Below are positions 1 to 12,640 of a DNA stretch of 64,000 nt, piece after piece. Within the stretch, counting starts at the first letter, position 1. Each line of letters starts with the position of its first letter. The notes below the pieces were generated by a model that did not search any database, had not been told where the DNA came from, and was given only the letters and a program-made list of their open reading frames with translations. The position numbers were made by a program, and so were the translations under genes. The DNA comes from Macrostomum hystrix (lineage: Eukaryota > Platyhelminthes > Macrostomidae), in contig CATNEN010000007.1 of NCBI GenBank assembly GCA_950097015.1, positions 13,293,001 to 13,357,000 of the forward strand, given 5' to 3'.

Positions 1-419
1 CCCTAGGAGGAACACCCATGACCAGCGCAAGTGGCCAGAATACGAAGGACAGAATGAACTCAAATGTGAGCGGAAAACTCAGGCCCGCTCGGTAGCCAAG
101 CCATGTGATGGTGGCGTTTATGAATGCAAGGATGCTAACAAAGGCAACGAGATTAGCAGCGATGCCGCCAATAATGGTCAAAGATGCGATGGCGCCCGCG
201 CCTGCAGCTTCCACGATGCCTCCGTAGCGGTGCATTTGCAGACGCTTCACGTCCTCAACCCGCGTCTGCGACTTGCGAGTCTCTGGGTAGACCAGTTTGC
301 TAATGGCCAGAGCGGCTGGAGCAGACATGACGCTGGCGCTCAGTAGATGTCTGGCTGGCACCCCCATGCTGATGTAGGCGGCCATGACGCCGCCAGCGAT
401 GGTGGCGTAGCCGGGGGTC
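1..419 (-). pseudogene. Partial duplicate of the nucleoside transporter's large exon
   Basis: Bases 1-406 are identical, with no mismatch I can find, to 3381-3786 of the transporter gene downstream. Two differences follow (at 407 and 415), and similarity ends at about 419. On the minus strand the copied frame is open until a TAG directly before the first homologous codons, and the exon's own 5' end (3800-3867) is missing. A CCTAG that could act as a splice acceptor sits exactly at that point, so an exon of a second gene copy cannot be excluded. The copy runs off the left edge, so its other end is unknown. Identity at silent sites implies a very recent duplication, gene conversion or an assembly duplicate. 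Confidence 0.85.
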
Positions 420-2029
420 TAGGAGTCTAAAATCTTGGAGTCTAATATTTAGGTGGAAGCCCGGAATGCCGATCAAGTAGGTTGATGGCTTGTTATTAGG
501 GTGCTCTGCGTGTGCTGGTAATTGCACATGCTTGAAATCTTGTGTGAACTATTGACAATGTCCATGGATCTACTCGATGGTAATATACAGCAATCTACAG
601 TATTTTACAGTAAATAGAAGTAGAATTGGCAAGAGACAGAGACCCTTGATCGAGACCCTTGCTTGCGGTCTCAGTCCGCACATGTACGTGGATCCGTGGA
701 GCGAAAACGATAGTGAGGTGGAAATATAAACCAGGTTGCAGTTACCCTGGAGCTTAAAACGTAAAGGGCACTCTTGTCGTCTGAGCATATTTCATAATAG
801 TTGTAAAGCAGCCGCTAAGCTGCTTGAACCATCCATATTACGAGCTGTAGAAGCTTTTTTGCCATTCACCTATTTAATTTCTTGCGTCCGTAAACTTCCG
901 TAAACTGTATACGAGTCAAAGGTGCATTTCGTTAAATGTTATAAAATGCTACCTTTATAGCATTCACATGTGCTATTACACTTTGTGTACATCTCACGAT
1001 CGCATTAAAAGCGTCTCATTATTTAAAATGACTACGAGCGTAGTCTTCTTAGCTACGGCAAGTTTAAAGTCCGCGTTTAGGGCTTGAGTTGTGAGCTTTG
1101 AGTTATCCAGGCTCTAAAATTCTCTACCAAAATTAGAGAATTAGTGCTTTTAAATGTGAATATATTCTAGCTCGTATTATATTTTACGCGAAGGCTCGTT
1201 CATTTTGTGTATTAGTTAGCAAATTTATTCTAGTCACTTATTCAGTATCAAGCTCGTGCTTGAATCTTGATAATTGATTTGTGTAGTTAAAATCGGAGGA
1301 GAAATTAAAGCGGAAAACGGTAGAAAAAAATTATTGCGCTGAGATACGAGTATTCTGCTCGCAATGGGAACTTGCCACAGTGAAAGTTTACGAGCGTAAA
1401 GCAATAGCTAGAACAATTTTAACAGTCAGCAGTAAAAAAGATTAAGATTATCATATGCTATGAGCATCTAATCAGTAAGCTCTAATACTTAACTTGAATA
1501 GTCGAGATTATTCACGATTACAGCTTTGTTTAGTTTTGAGTAGATCAGTTAGTAATGCGTAAGAGTGCATGCTAGTTTTATACTTGATTTTTAGGTATCA
1601 TGATTTGATTCGATAAATCAAAAGCCAAGACGACGACAGTACAGTATAATGACATTTTCTGATATATCAGATATAATGATAAGTTAGGTTTTCATCAAAA
1701 CTTTCCAGAGTTCAGTAAAAACTTGTCTATATCAATCGCAGACTAAAACTCTAGCACCAGATCAGCGTCACTATATAACAGGCCTGAAATGGTAGAGTAG
1801 GACAAAAGCTTGGTTTCCATCTAGCGGAAATTAGTATTTTTGTCTATGCCATTCAAAGTAACAAACTGACTGAGCGCAATAAATGACCTTTCGTGTTCTT
1901 GATTGCTAGCTCCTCTGCAGCGGTGGTGGATTGATTGCAACAAAAAGGTTGCGAACGTTTAGCTAATTACCAGATACGTGATAATTAAGTTTAAGGTTCT
2001 ACAACAGCGACAGAAGTTGCTGTACTTCA
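420..2029. other. AT-rich gene-free stretch
   Basis: No convincing coding exon, RNA gene or repeat seen. It lies downstream of the minus-strand transporter gene and upstream of the partial duplicate at the left edge. Confidence 0.5.
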
Positions 2030-2039
2030 CCAAGAAGAT

Positions 2040-2445
2040 TTTCACCGCCATATTGAAGTGATCTTTCCCGAATGTCGAAGGCACTCTGCCCGGGGCCTCC
2101 GGCGGCAAACTGCCGCTTTCACACCTTACTACTTACAAGATACTAAATCTCTAAGACGTGACCGGTATTTCTTTACTTACAAACTTCTGACTGACTGGCA
2201 GATTGGGAAATCACAGTCTCTGGGATTTGGCTGGCGTCCTAGAGGACCCTGGTGGTCTGGCCAGGAACTATGGGTAGCATCCTACATTCGGAGGAAATGC
2301 TTTCACTTCCCCACCAATTTTTTGAGTTGTTTTACAAATGATGACAGATATTGCTGATGGCACCGCTGCTGCTTACTGTCTCCAGCCGGTTCATGATGTC
2401 AGCGGAGAAGCCTGTATTAGCTGCTTTTCCTAGCAGCCTTGGAAT
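2040..2445 (-). other. Possible 3' exons of the nucleoside transporter
   Basis: The transporter's last certain exon ends in phase 1 at 2625, so at least one more coding exon must lie at lower coordinates. Candidate acceptors on the minus strand are TAG at about 2431, giving a short open frame, and CAG at about 2085, which opens a frame ending in a stop near 2000. None of the translated pieces has family similarity I recognise. C-terminal tails of SLC28 proteins are poorly conserved. The choice between these candidates is open. Confidence 0.25.
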
Positions 2446-2624
2446 TGCAGTTTTCTATTATCGACAGTTTTTATACCAAATCTGCATCCCTAAATCGGTA
2501 TTTACCTAGCAAGTAAAAAAATTCAGGCCAATATTTTGAAATTTCAAACAAGCACACAAAATATCCCGTCTGAAATAACGCCGTATTCTAGGTATTATCT
2601 ACTTCTCGTATTAGCGAGTCTCAC

Positions 2625-5478
2625 CAGCGATGCAAGCGGTCATGAAGCAGGCGATGCTGCCCGCTACCATGGCCCTGGGGGCGCACTGGGCGATGTCAGA
2701 CCTTCGGCTCGGCGCCATGGCAGTTAGGGCGCCCATGAGGATGCCCATGCTGCCCAGGTTGGAAAAGCCGCACAGAGAATAGGTTGCGATCACAAGGGAC
2801 CTATCCTACAATTTTCAAAGATGACTTGCAGACTTAAAAAAACGGGGGCTTTAAATCTTGAAAATAATTTCTTACTCTTTCCGTTTGATCCAATCTACAT
2901 CCCATAAAAAATTTGCACGACAAACTACAAGTAATTCAATAAATGTTTCAATGTCCAAAAATTTAAGACTTTTTTCATTATAAACAAATCGAAGCCAAGC
3001 ATAAGAGGATCTCGTACTTAAATGCTACCGTTCAAAATTTTGACGAGACCAGCAGTAGATTTTCGAGACAAAGCAATTTTAATCAGATAAACGTTCACTC
3101 ACGTCAAACAAAACTCCACCAGTCAAAGTCAGGTTCAGTGAATCGAAAACCACGTCTGATCCGACAAAGTTGTACGCCACATTAGTAAGGTTGCCCATGG
3201 CTGCTGACAGTGCTCTGTAGTTTGTCTTTATGGCACCTGAGATTTAACGACGTTTAGATCAGTGAAATAAAAGGCTTTGTTTCAAGAAATATTTCAAAAC
3301 TGTCTCACCCAGTCGCTGATATGCGATGAATTCGTTAAGAAATGTCTTGACGCCGATGAGTTCAGCCACCTGCCGGCAGTCCCTAGGAGGAACACCCATG
3401 ACCAGCGCAAGTGGCCAGAATACGAAGGACAGAATGAACTCAAATGTGAGCGGAAAACTCAGGCCCGCTCGGTAGCCAAGCCATGTGATGGTGGCGTTTA
3501 TGAATGCAAGGATGCTAACAAAGGCAACGAGATTAGCAGCGATGCCGCCAATAATGGTCAAAGATGCGATGGCGCCCGCGCCTGCAGCTTCCACGATGCC
3601 TCCGTAGCGGTGCATTTGCAGACGCTTCACGTCCTCAACCCGCGTCTGCGACTTGCGAGTCTCTGGGTAGACCAGTTTGCTAATGGCCAGAGCGGCTGGA
3701 GCAGACATGACGCTGGCGCTCAGTAGATGTCTGGCTGGCACCCCCATGCTGATGTAGGCGGCCATGACGCCGCCAGCGATGGTGGCGAAGCCGGAGGTCA
3801 TGACACTGTGTATCTCCGATTTGGTCATGAGCTTCAGAAATGGTCGCACCATTAGTGGTGCCTCTGTCTGTGTTTTACGGAGCGATTTTTTAGATGTAGA
3901 AAAATATTTTATTTTTAATTATTACTAGTGTTGGTACGGCTTTTGCTCACCTGACCGACAAATATATTAGCAGAAGCTACCATACTCTCTGCTGCCGTGG
4001 TGCCCATAACGACCTGCATGACAGAGCCGATACGGCAGATGACGGCCTGCAGCACTCCAAAGTAGAATAGCACAGTCAGCGCGGAAGAGAAGTAAATAAT
4101 TATCGGAAGTATCTGAAAGGCCATGCAGTTGTTTATATCACCTATAACCAAAAAATGAACACATACGTCCTTTGTTGCTGACCTTAAAGGCAAAGAAATG
4201 ATGTTCGTAGCTGGTGCCGAAGAGAAACTTGGATCCCTCCGTGCAATGCCCCAAGAACTCAGTCGTGCGGTCGCCAAGGAAGTTAAAGAAAGCAAAGCCG
4301 GCGCTCGTACGGAGGATGAGGGCTGCAAACACCAGTTGTATTACAGTCCCGCCAATAACTGGCTTCCAGTTCACCTGAGAAGACGTACAGATATTGATCC
4401 AGTTGTTATTACCGATGCTTTGACCTCAAATGGTATCATCTTGATATTTGAAGCCATGCATATACATTTATAAGCACTAGCTTTTATAATGAATTTCTGA
4501 ATGGAAGTGCTTGTATTACCAAATCTCCATGCTCCTCTAAACTAATTACTGTGAGCTAAAAAGTAGCTGTGCGCGCTCGAATTAACTCAGTAGCTTTAGT
4601 TCGAAAGTCAAATACTGCCAAAAAATATTGAAATCCCCGTTCAATGTTCAGGCTCTAATTAAACTACGAGTACCCGAGCACAAACAGTAGCATTTTTTAA
4701 ATAGAATAACGACTTTGTGAGCAATCCCCACAGTTTTTCTCACCCTATTGGGGTGGGCTGAGATGACCAGCGAGAGCAGCAGTAGTATGACCAGACCACA
4801 GGCGGACACGAGGTTGCTCGGGTTTTGCACTGCCATCCACAAGAGGAAGGCTATGATGATGACAACCTCGGGCACCCACCAGAACGACGTGGCCAGTTGG
4901 AGGGGGCGGTCGCAGTTGCTGAGTAACTTAATGATCATGCGCTCGACTGAGTTTCTAAAGCATTTCGGAGTCCACTTAATGGCAGACACGGCGATAATCA
5001 CGGCAGACACCCACAAAAGTCGGATACTCTGTTCGGCCTCCGCAGTGCCGCGAAATTTCGTAGCCAGCAGGTAGCAGCAGTACGCCAGGTACATCAGGTA
5101 AGCTAAAGTGACTACCACGATTGCAGCTCTCTTGGTGATGCTGATGAGTCGATCGCGACTGGTCTCGGCCATCGACGAGCAGAGCAGCCTTTCGTACAGG
5201 TGCTGCCAACAGTCGTCACGGGGCGGTAGCTCCTCAAAGTCAGGCGCCTCGTCTGCGTCCTTATTTGTATCTTCGAGTATCTTCATTGGAAACGCAATGC
5301 ACGATTTCTCTGACTTGGCTCCGACATCCGCTGCATTAGCATCGGCCGTTTCGATTGGCTCCCCTTGTAGTGCGTCCAGCTGTATTTCATGAGCCTTGCT
5401 GTCTACGACTAGGACCCGCTCCTCGGGCGTCCCGATGAGTACTCCATCTGGCTGCGTGAGATTGCGTGACATTGCCAT
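2625..5478 (-). CDS. SLC28A: Concentrative nucleoside transporter, SLC28/CNT family (3' end unresolved)
   Basis: Cation-coupled uptake of nucleosides across the plasma membrane. Six coding exons join in phase on the minus strand: 5478-4744, 4374-4183, 4112-3951, 3867-3309, 3236-3103 and 2805-2625, all with GT donors and AG acceptors, giving 654 codons plus one base. The first exon holds an acidic cytoplasmic N-terminus of about 115 residues and the first membrane segments. Family signatures follow in order: NWKPV then ILRT, a GSKFLFG..Y..HFFAFK block, MQVVMGT..AES with ANIFVGQ, TEAPL..RP, TSGFATIAGGVMAAYI, SASVMSAPAALA, GVKTFLNEFIAYQ, an external loop with N-glycosylation sites, and IATYSLCGF with MAPSRR, ending TACIAG. 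The start ATG at 5478 lies 33 nt after a CTAG acceptor (5511). A second in-frame ATG follows two codons later. The C-terminal tail is not identified. The identification of the family is firm; the substrate subtype is not. Confidence 0.93.
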
Positions 5479-5511
5479 GTTCGTCTTCGGAGTTGATTTC
5501 TTGATATTCTG
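5479..5511 (-). other. 5' leader with splice acceptor before the transporter start codon
   Basis: On the minus strand TTATTTTCTAG precedes 33 nt of leader before the ATG at 5478. It can be a 5'UTR intron acceptor or a trans-splice site. Confidence 0.55.
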
Positions 5512-6309
5512 CTAGAAAATAAGTTTGTGAATTCTTGGATTTATGAATATTCAAACGTGAATCATGAGTCTTGTAACGCTCATGATTTTTAATTTACCGT
5601 GTAGGACATGATCGTATGCTGCAATAAAAGTTTCTGTGCCTTATTGTATTTCGAAATCGGGTGCGAAAAACTCATTTTTTAATTCATTAGAATTTGTTAG
5701 AATGTAGTTTGCTGGGTTGCAATGGTGGAGCTTCGAATCCAGCTAGGTGCAGATTACAAGTCGAACTTCGTGGTTATACCCTGAACATCCGTCTTGACAA
5801 CCAAGCAAGAGGCCCGCTCCGAATTAGTAGATTGCCTTGATCATACGACATCCAGGAGAAAAGCACATCTCATACTGGGCCTCCATAACAAGTCACCCAG
5901 ATTCCACAATTTCCAAATTATTAGGGTACCCAACATACAGCGATGCTGGAATAAAACTATAAGTTAACAGCGAGTTCTGCAAAACTGCGGCGACATAGTC
6001 CTGCAAAGGCAATTAGAACACACAAAGCTAATTTCGTTGCCCAGTTTGATATTGACTGGAGGCATAGAACAGAGAACTCGACCAAGCTACTAATTCTACT
6101 ATTTATTAATCAATATTATTCAGCCGAAAAATATATGTACAAGAAATTGCAACCCTGAGTTGAGGCGTAGTCTATCCTATCCTCTTTTAGACTAGGAAAC
6201 GAAAAGTTGTACTATCAGCTTGTTGCCCTTTTGTCTCACCTGTGTTATTCAGTGTATTATTTTACATTATTCAGTTGTCTCGTAGTTTATTTTTAGACTC
6301 GTGTTTTTT
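5512..6309. other. Gene-free stretch upstream of the transporter
   Basis: Should include the promoter or upstream intron of the minus-strand transporter. No TATA-like core promoter or other element can be assigned. Confidence 0.4.
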
Positions 6310-6545
6310 TGTTAAGAGTTCACTTCACACCGAGTCGGTCCGGGCCAGCCAGGTGGGCAGACGCCAACCACCCCGCGAGCACTACCCCTGGGCTAAGGTC
6401 TCGGCCAATCAGCGTGGGACCCGGCCTCATATCTGTCTAACCCCGGCGAGATGTCATCCCAGGGCTCAGGACAGCGGCCGCGTGTCTACTGTGATTTGTC
6501 ACGCACGGCATCCACAGCCAGGCATCCACCTGGTTGTTTTCTAAT
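6310..6545. other. GC-rich island in AT-rich surroundings
   Basis: About 230 bp of clearly higher GC than its flanks, with a CCAAT motif (GGCCAATCAGCG, about 6403-6414). A 100-codon open frame runs through it on the plus strand but has no recognisable similarity and probably reflects base composition. It may be a repeat fragment or regulatory island. Confidence 0.3.
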
Positions 6546-6845
6546 TATCTGTTGATCGACCTACGAGGGGTGTCCCAAAAGTTCCCGGAATGTCCAACGT
6601 AGCTCTTCAACGGAGCCATGAAATTTCACGTCCATGGTGTCAAATGAAAGGAAATTTTGTCACGAAGAAGACAAAGTTAAAATCATGTTCATATATTTTT
6701 CTATTCAGGAGCTGCAGCAAGAAACGTGCGCGAAGGTCAGGGGTAGTGTTACACAAGATGGAGACTCCAGAAGGAGTGCCAACCGATAGAATCTGTCGGG
6801 GCAGCGCTGAAAGCAGAGATAGCAGGAGCTTCTTGGCATAACTAA

Positions 6846-8278
6846 ACCAGAGTAGGGCGTGGTTCAGGCCAGCTAAATAAAATGATTACTTTCCCCTCTT
6901 GCTGATATTTAACTCCGTGCTAACTTTTCAATCATTCTGTGTGCCAGTATTTATCCGTGTCAATATTTTTCTACAGTAGTGTTAACTTTGTAAAGTAAAT
7001 CTAATCTCGAGTAAACGTGAATTCAAATCTGGATTCGAGCCTTCATAAGTCTAGACGGCGAGTCTGGAAAAAATAGATAATCATACTCACCAATTGAATA
7101 TGTTTCGAGTCTGTGTTCAATTCCGTGTTATTACTTTTATATAATTGGGTGTTTCGCCGGGCCCGAGTTCCACGCTGGGGTTTTCACGGCTTATCTATCT
7201 GCTACCGCTCGCCAACCTGTTTATTTTCAGTTTCCCGCCCTGCTACTATTCAACGAGCGGTAGGACACCGACCCCGGTGAGGTGAATAGTCGCTAGCTTT
7301 AAATTCTCTACGCTCCAGCTAGGACTTTTATTTCTCTTATTACAAAGTTTGCTTGCGACCCATTGCGAACTGCGAGACCGAGAATTGCCTATGATGATGA
7401 TGATTTCAAAATCAATTTATTACTTTATTAATAGCTCGTAAATTACTTTATCATCGCATCTGTGCTACGACTACGTCTGCGTTTACGTGTACGTACGCGC
7501 TCGTATATTTTCTACGTCTGTGCGACACTGTAAATCCAATCGAATTTTAGGTCCTGCAGTCCGTATTGTTGAACATGATAAATTGTGATTTCTCTAGCAA
7601 AAGTGGGATAGGGTGCTACTTATACCTTCAGGGCTTAAAAATGCTAACACGAGACAAGGATATAGTCTTGAGACAGGGTAGGGTCGGTCACAAAGATAGA
7701 CAAGCCGACGAGCGTATTTCTCCGTAGTGAAGTCTTTCCTAAACATATGATAGAAATAACTAAGTTTTACAGACTTTGTCTCCAGAATCTTATAATTTCA
7801 TTTTCAAAGTTCACCTATGTCTATTTTTTGCTTCAATTTTGTATCACGTTGCTAATCCGCTTTGCCTTGATACCACAGCCACTGTATATCGAATCATTCA
7901 CCAATTAAATTTCGAGATTATAGAGTCTTGTCGAATAGATCAGAGTGAAACCCAGTACTGAAAAAGTATTTTCTGTATGTTTATTAGCCTGCAGTTTTTG
8001 GGTCATTGCGGGGCCTTTTGTAAATGGAAAACACCAGTGCAATTGACCACTGCCTAGGTGTGCATCCTAATCTTATTATCGAATAAAATAGTTTCACAAA
8101 AAAGGTTTTGTCAATTCCAAACAATAAATTATACATTTGTTCGCATTTTCATTAATCCCGAAGGCTTTTTGCATAAGCCCAGTGACAAATATAATCAGCA
8201 ATTAGTTTTTCTTTTAGCTAAATCTTCTTTGCAATTATTTTTTCTCTTTTTTTAACTTCCGATGGGGTCTGTATTAGG
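6846..8278. other. Gene-free stretch
   Basis: Nothing codable recognised. It contains a short inverted repeat (CTACCGCTCG near 7201 and CGAGCGGTAG near 7253). Confidence 0.4.
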
Positions 8279-9260
8279 CTCGCACGGGCGGGACACAACG
8301 CCTGTGAGGTATGAGTTAGTGTAGGCCCACGAGCTAAGGTCTGCGATGCCCCACGCCTGCAGTTCTCTCTTAAGCAGTTCATGGCAGGAGGGTGCCCTGC
8401 GCCTTCTGGCGCAGGAATCCCTCCACGCTGTTCCGTCAACTGACCCATGAGTACACGTCCCGCGAGTGTTCAAGGCTGACCCCAGGGCAGCCGGACAGAA
8501 AGGGCTACAGCGCTGGACGACCCACCCAGGGCCTCTGGCCCTAATGGATACGTCATGCTTCAGCTCTGAGGGAAAGGTGCCACCCTTTGACCTCAACAAG
8601 GTATGTGGCCAGTCCGCAGCGATCGTGCACCTGTGCGGGATCAGGTACCTCTGGCTACGGCTCTGAGGGAAAGGTGTCACCCATTAACCTCAACAGGCTT
8701 CGGCCGCGGGTACGTGGCTAGTCCATGGGTTTAGACGCAGCCAATTACGTCCTCCAATGTCCTAGTGTTTACCGTACTGATGGGCGCTTGGCAGGGGAGT
8801 ATTACTGTCGCTAGCGGTTCCCCCTCTTGTTGTCGAGCGAGCCTCGAGGAATATTTTTGTCCTAGGTCCCGGTTTGGTGACGCGGCAAGGGGATTCTCTT
8901 ATGCCTTTAACAGGCACCCCACCACCATTTTCTCATGGCCTTCGAGCCGATCATGAGTACCAAACAAAATTCTAGGTTTGGGGATCCTTTAAAAGCCCAA
9001 GCTCAGTCTGAAGGAGCTGCCGGTCCAACCATCCCTCCATCAGTTTTCCACATCACGCTACACGCGTTCTTCCATGACAAAAACCAAGTTTAAGATTCGC
9101 TTTATGGACATTCTGCCAGCAGGTAGCAGTAGGACTGCGTCTTTAATGAAAGCGCACAGTTGTTGCTCACTTTTATAATTCCTACCGATCAGCGAGTTAT
9201 TCACGAATAGAAACACCATTTTATCGAATAACAGTTTAGCAGGTAAAAATGTCATCAGCT
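8279..9260 (+). mobile_element. Family-A LINE, 5' fragment (5'UTR and start of ORF1)
   Basis: From CTCGCACGGGCGGGACACAA at 8279 the plus strand matches the minus-strand 5' region of the complete LINE at 54.1-59.75 kb, beginning at the same base as that element's inferred 5' end (59750). Shared blocks include the prefix around 8440-8500, one and a half copies of the 97-bp 5'UTR repeat (about 8590-8700) and the section before ORF1. An ATG at about 8936 opens a frame similar to the start of ORF1 but frameshifted near 9070. Divergence is moderate, with many substitutions and small indels, so this is an older copy. The body of the element is absent, which is unusual because LINE copies normally lose the 5' end. 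Confidence 0.75.
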
Positions 9261-11833
9261 ACCCTAAAAAAGACTGCAAAGTTGCAACAGAATATTCTCC
9301 GCAAAGCATTCCACTAAGTTTGCTGAGTTGAGCTCGTTGCAAACACCCGATATTTTCTCACATGCGAACAAGTGAGTGTGCATGGCTATTTCGATACTGT
9401 AAACAGCGGGGGTAGACAGGTCATAGAGCAAAAGCTTCAAAGTATGAATATTTATAACTTACTTTGAGTGTGAAGTTTCCCTTGTCGCTCACTCTTTTCG
9501 TTTTCTCTTCTCAGTGCTCTAATGGTTGACTTCTGAACGTTTGTTGCTGCTCTTGTCTTTTAAGGTCGCAAGTTGTGAAGGAAAAACGACGAAAATAAAG
9601 CCTTGGGGATGGGAGACAGTTGCTGCGGACAGCCAATGGAAATGATTCGCGAATAATACTTTAAAGAGCGAATAGCCTGTGGTGCGGTGCGCTGGAAAAA
9701 TATAAATGGAGCATTCGCAGAAAAATTACCTAAAGACTGAGGACGCCTATATGCGCTAGATAAAATTTAGCAAAAATAAAAGCTTTTCATCTATATAAAA
9801 ATACTTATAAAAAATCAATATTAAAAAATCTTTACAAACCGGTTACGTTAATGTCATATGACGTATAACGTATCTCTCTGCATTGTGAATTTTTTTTCGG
9901 GCTTTTTTATGTTCCCAGCCACGCACCCGTGTGTTTTATACTTTTTACGCACATTTATAGTTCTGAGAGGGCCCGCCCCTTATTCCTGCGAGCGTAATTC
10001 AAATACATTTTGTGGGGCAGCAATGGAAAATTATACTTAGCAACAGTCAAAAGTAAGTATAATTGGGAGTCATGCACGGAAGGCGGGGGTTGATGATTGC
10101 ATCACTTGCGGACGAGTCACATGTGAGAGAAGAGCAGCCTCTCGCTGATGAGATGTCAACCTATGACAGTTTAAAGAAACATACAAATGAAAAATATAGT
10201 TTGAGTCAGATTTAAAACAGAAGCACATGCCCCTTGCTCCTACATTCACCGATCGTATTACCCACAATGCATGCATTAAGCACAGCTCCACTGAAAGCTG
10301 AAGCGCGAATTCAAGTTATTCATTTTCGGCCAGTAAAGCAAACTCTTGGCTGACCAAAGTCGCCACGTGTTTATTTGGTGCCTCCTGGATTTCTTCGTCC
10401 TTGATTTCTACGCGGTGTTGTACTGTATTAGGAGCGAAAAAGTTGTAGCTTCATATTATAGCGAGATGCTTCGAACAGCGAAAGCAGCAAAATGACAGAA
10501 CTGTACATTACTTTACATACAGCAATAAACAGTGCACTGAATCTCAAGCTAGTTTGCCTTGGGGAAGTTTGTAAACACTGCTTTGCAACGGGGGGAAGTT
10601 CAAAGTCCATAGTCTCGGATAAGAAGTGAGTTTTGAAGTCAGAAGAAATGAAGATCGGGCAGGATGGCTCGGATTACAAGCTGCTTTCTTCTAGTTCTGG
10701 CTTATCAGATAATAGCTCGTAGCCATAATTACGCTAAAGCTGTTGGATTTTCCTGTCTCCTGATGAAAAGATTAATTTTGGCAGAGTTCAACCTCTTAGA
10801 GCTGAGAGCCGTCCTGAAGATTGGCATCAAGTTTGAGTGACTTCGAATTGAGCGGGCAAGCGAATTTACAAGAGCAAATAGTGAGCTGGGGATGGGTGCA
10901 GCGATGGTGTCTTCCAAGATACAAACCATCCCGGCCAGTTCGCATGATGGTCGGGCACAGTTTCATATGCATGTCTGACTTATGTAAAGAAAATGCTGAC
11001 ATTAATAAATTCAGCATTTTTAGCATCTTTACTTTCTTGTAGTTGTGAGAGATAGTCGATGGAATAGATATTTTTCCATTTATCATAAGTTTACAACGCA
11101 AATATTTACCTTGGTCTAGGTTAGGGTTAGGGTCTACAACCAAAAATTGCATCTGTGATCTGTGAAAGTAACATATCTCGTTCGAATCAGATTCCAGCGT
11201 ATTCAATGTTGCAGACTGCCTTTATACAAAATAGACTTTACATACTTTACAGCTTATGTCTCTTATTTTTTCTAGGCAGTTCAGAATAAAAACCAATTTA
11301 TGAAGAAAGTATAAATATAAATTATAGGCTCTAGCCAAGAGCCTATAATGTCTTCTTAAAACCAAGTTAGCTAGCAAGTGAGATTCGCTACGTAGCGGAG
11401 TCAGTTTAGGTGTCAGCAAACATATATGAAGGCAAAAGCTATTAGTGTAACATCAATAAGAGTAGCAGATGCTGTGAACATGCTGTCCGTGCTCCACGGC
11501 TGACGTAAGTGCAAGTACAGCAACACCTGAAACTGCTTTATTATATGTTTCATGACTGCAGACTGCTAGCATGTAATATTCGTGTATACAATCGTAAAAG
11601 CGTATAAGCTAATTGTAGTACAAAAGACGGTTAGTAAATAAAGTACGCAGGACTTAAATATTAGGACGCAAAAAATTAATTAAGCAGAAAAGTAAAATCA
11701 CTGCTGAATTGCGGAAGAATTCGATTCGCTTGTTAGGATTTAGCTTGAACATACAGACTAGAGCAGGCGACTGAAGGTACAGCACCTGCAAAAGACTCCT
11801 GAATCTAGCGAACATGATCCATATGCTAAATGG
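9261..11833. other. Gene-free stretch
   Basis: AT-rich with no recognisable genes. At 11116-11135 there is a short vertebrate-type telomere motif run, TAGGTTAGGGTTAGGG, too short to call an interstitial telomere. Confidence 0.4.
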
Positions 11834-12640
11834 ATGCGATGTGCAGCAAACAATTCACAAGTGGTGTTAGTCGGCTGCACCAATAAGCGCAAATCTAGAG
11901 CAACGGTTCACAGTCAGCTGCTGATGCGATGTGCAGCAAACAATTCACAAGTGGTGTTAGTCGGCTGCACCAATAAGCGCAAATCTAGAGCAACGGTTCA
12001 CAGTCAGCTGCTGATGCGATGTGCAGCAAACAATTCACAAGTGGTGTTAGTCGGCTGCACCAATAAGCGCAAATCTAGAGCAACGGTTCACAGTCAGCTG
12101 CTGATGCGATGTGCAGCAAACAATTCACAAGTGGTGTTAGTCGGCTGCACCAAAAGGGCAAATCTAGAGCAACGGTTCACAGTCAGCTGCTGATGCGATG
12201 TGCAGCAAACAATTCACAAGTGGTGTTAGTCGGCTGCACCAAAAGGGCAAATCTAGAGCAACGGTTCACAGTCAGCTGCTGATGCGATGTGCAGCAAACA
12301 ATTCACAAGTGGTGTTAGTCGGCTGCACCAAAAGGGCAAATCTAGAGCAACGGTTCACAGTCAGCTGCTGATGCGATGTGCAGCAAACAATTCACAAGTG
12401 GTGTTAGTCGGCTGCACCAATAAGCGCAAATCTAGAGCAACGGTTCACAGTCAGCTGCTGATGCGATGTGCAGCAAACAATTCACAAGTGGTGTTAGTCG
12501 GCTGCACCAATAAGCGCAAATCTAGAGCAACGGTTCACAGTCAGCTGCTGATGCGATGTGCAGCAAACCATTCACGAGTGGTGTTAGTCGGCTGCACCAA
12601 TAAGCGCAAATCTAGAGCAACGGTTCACAGTCAGCTGCTG
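11834..12640. repeat. Satellite: nine copies of a 90/89-bp unit in an AAA-BBB-AAA order
   Basis: Units start at 11834, 11924, 12014, 12104, 12193, 12282, 12371, 12461 and 12551. Units 1-3 and 7-9 are 90 bp and contain CACCAATAAGCGCAAATC. Units 4-6 are 89 bp and contain CACCAAAAGGGCAAATC instead. Only the last unit has extra substitutions (CCATTCACGAG). The 90-bp units are open on the plus strand as a 30-residue repeat, but the 89-bp units shift the frame, so protein coding is unlikely. Near-identity of units points to recent amplification. Confidence 0.97.

Noticed and set aside
5712-5750. tRNA-like T arm (CTTCGAATCC)
   Set aside because: No acceptor, D or anticodon arm could be built around it.
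6563-6845. Mariner-like terminal repeat (GAGGGGTGTCCCAAAAGTTC)
   Set aside because: The left-end motif is suggestive, but no matching right end and no transposase sequence can be found.
11116-11135. Interstitial telomere (TTAGGG repeats)
   Set aside because: Only about two and a half units; expected by chance in 64 kb at modest odds.
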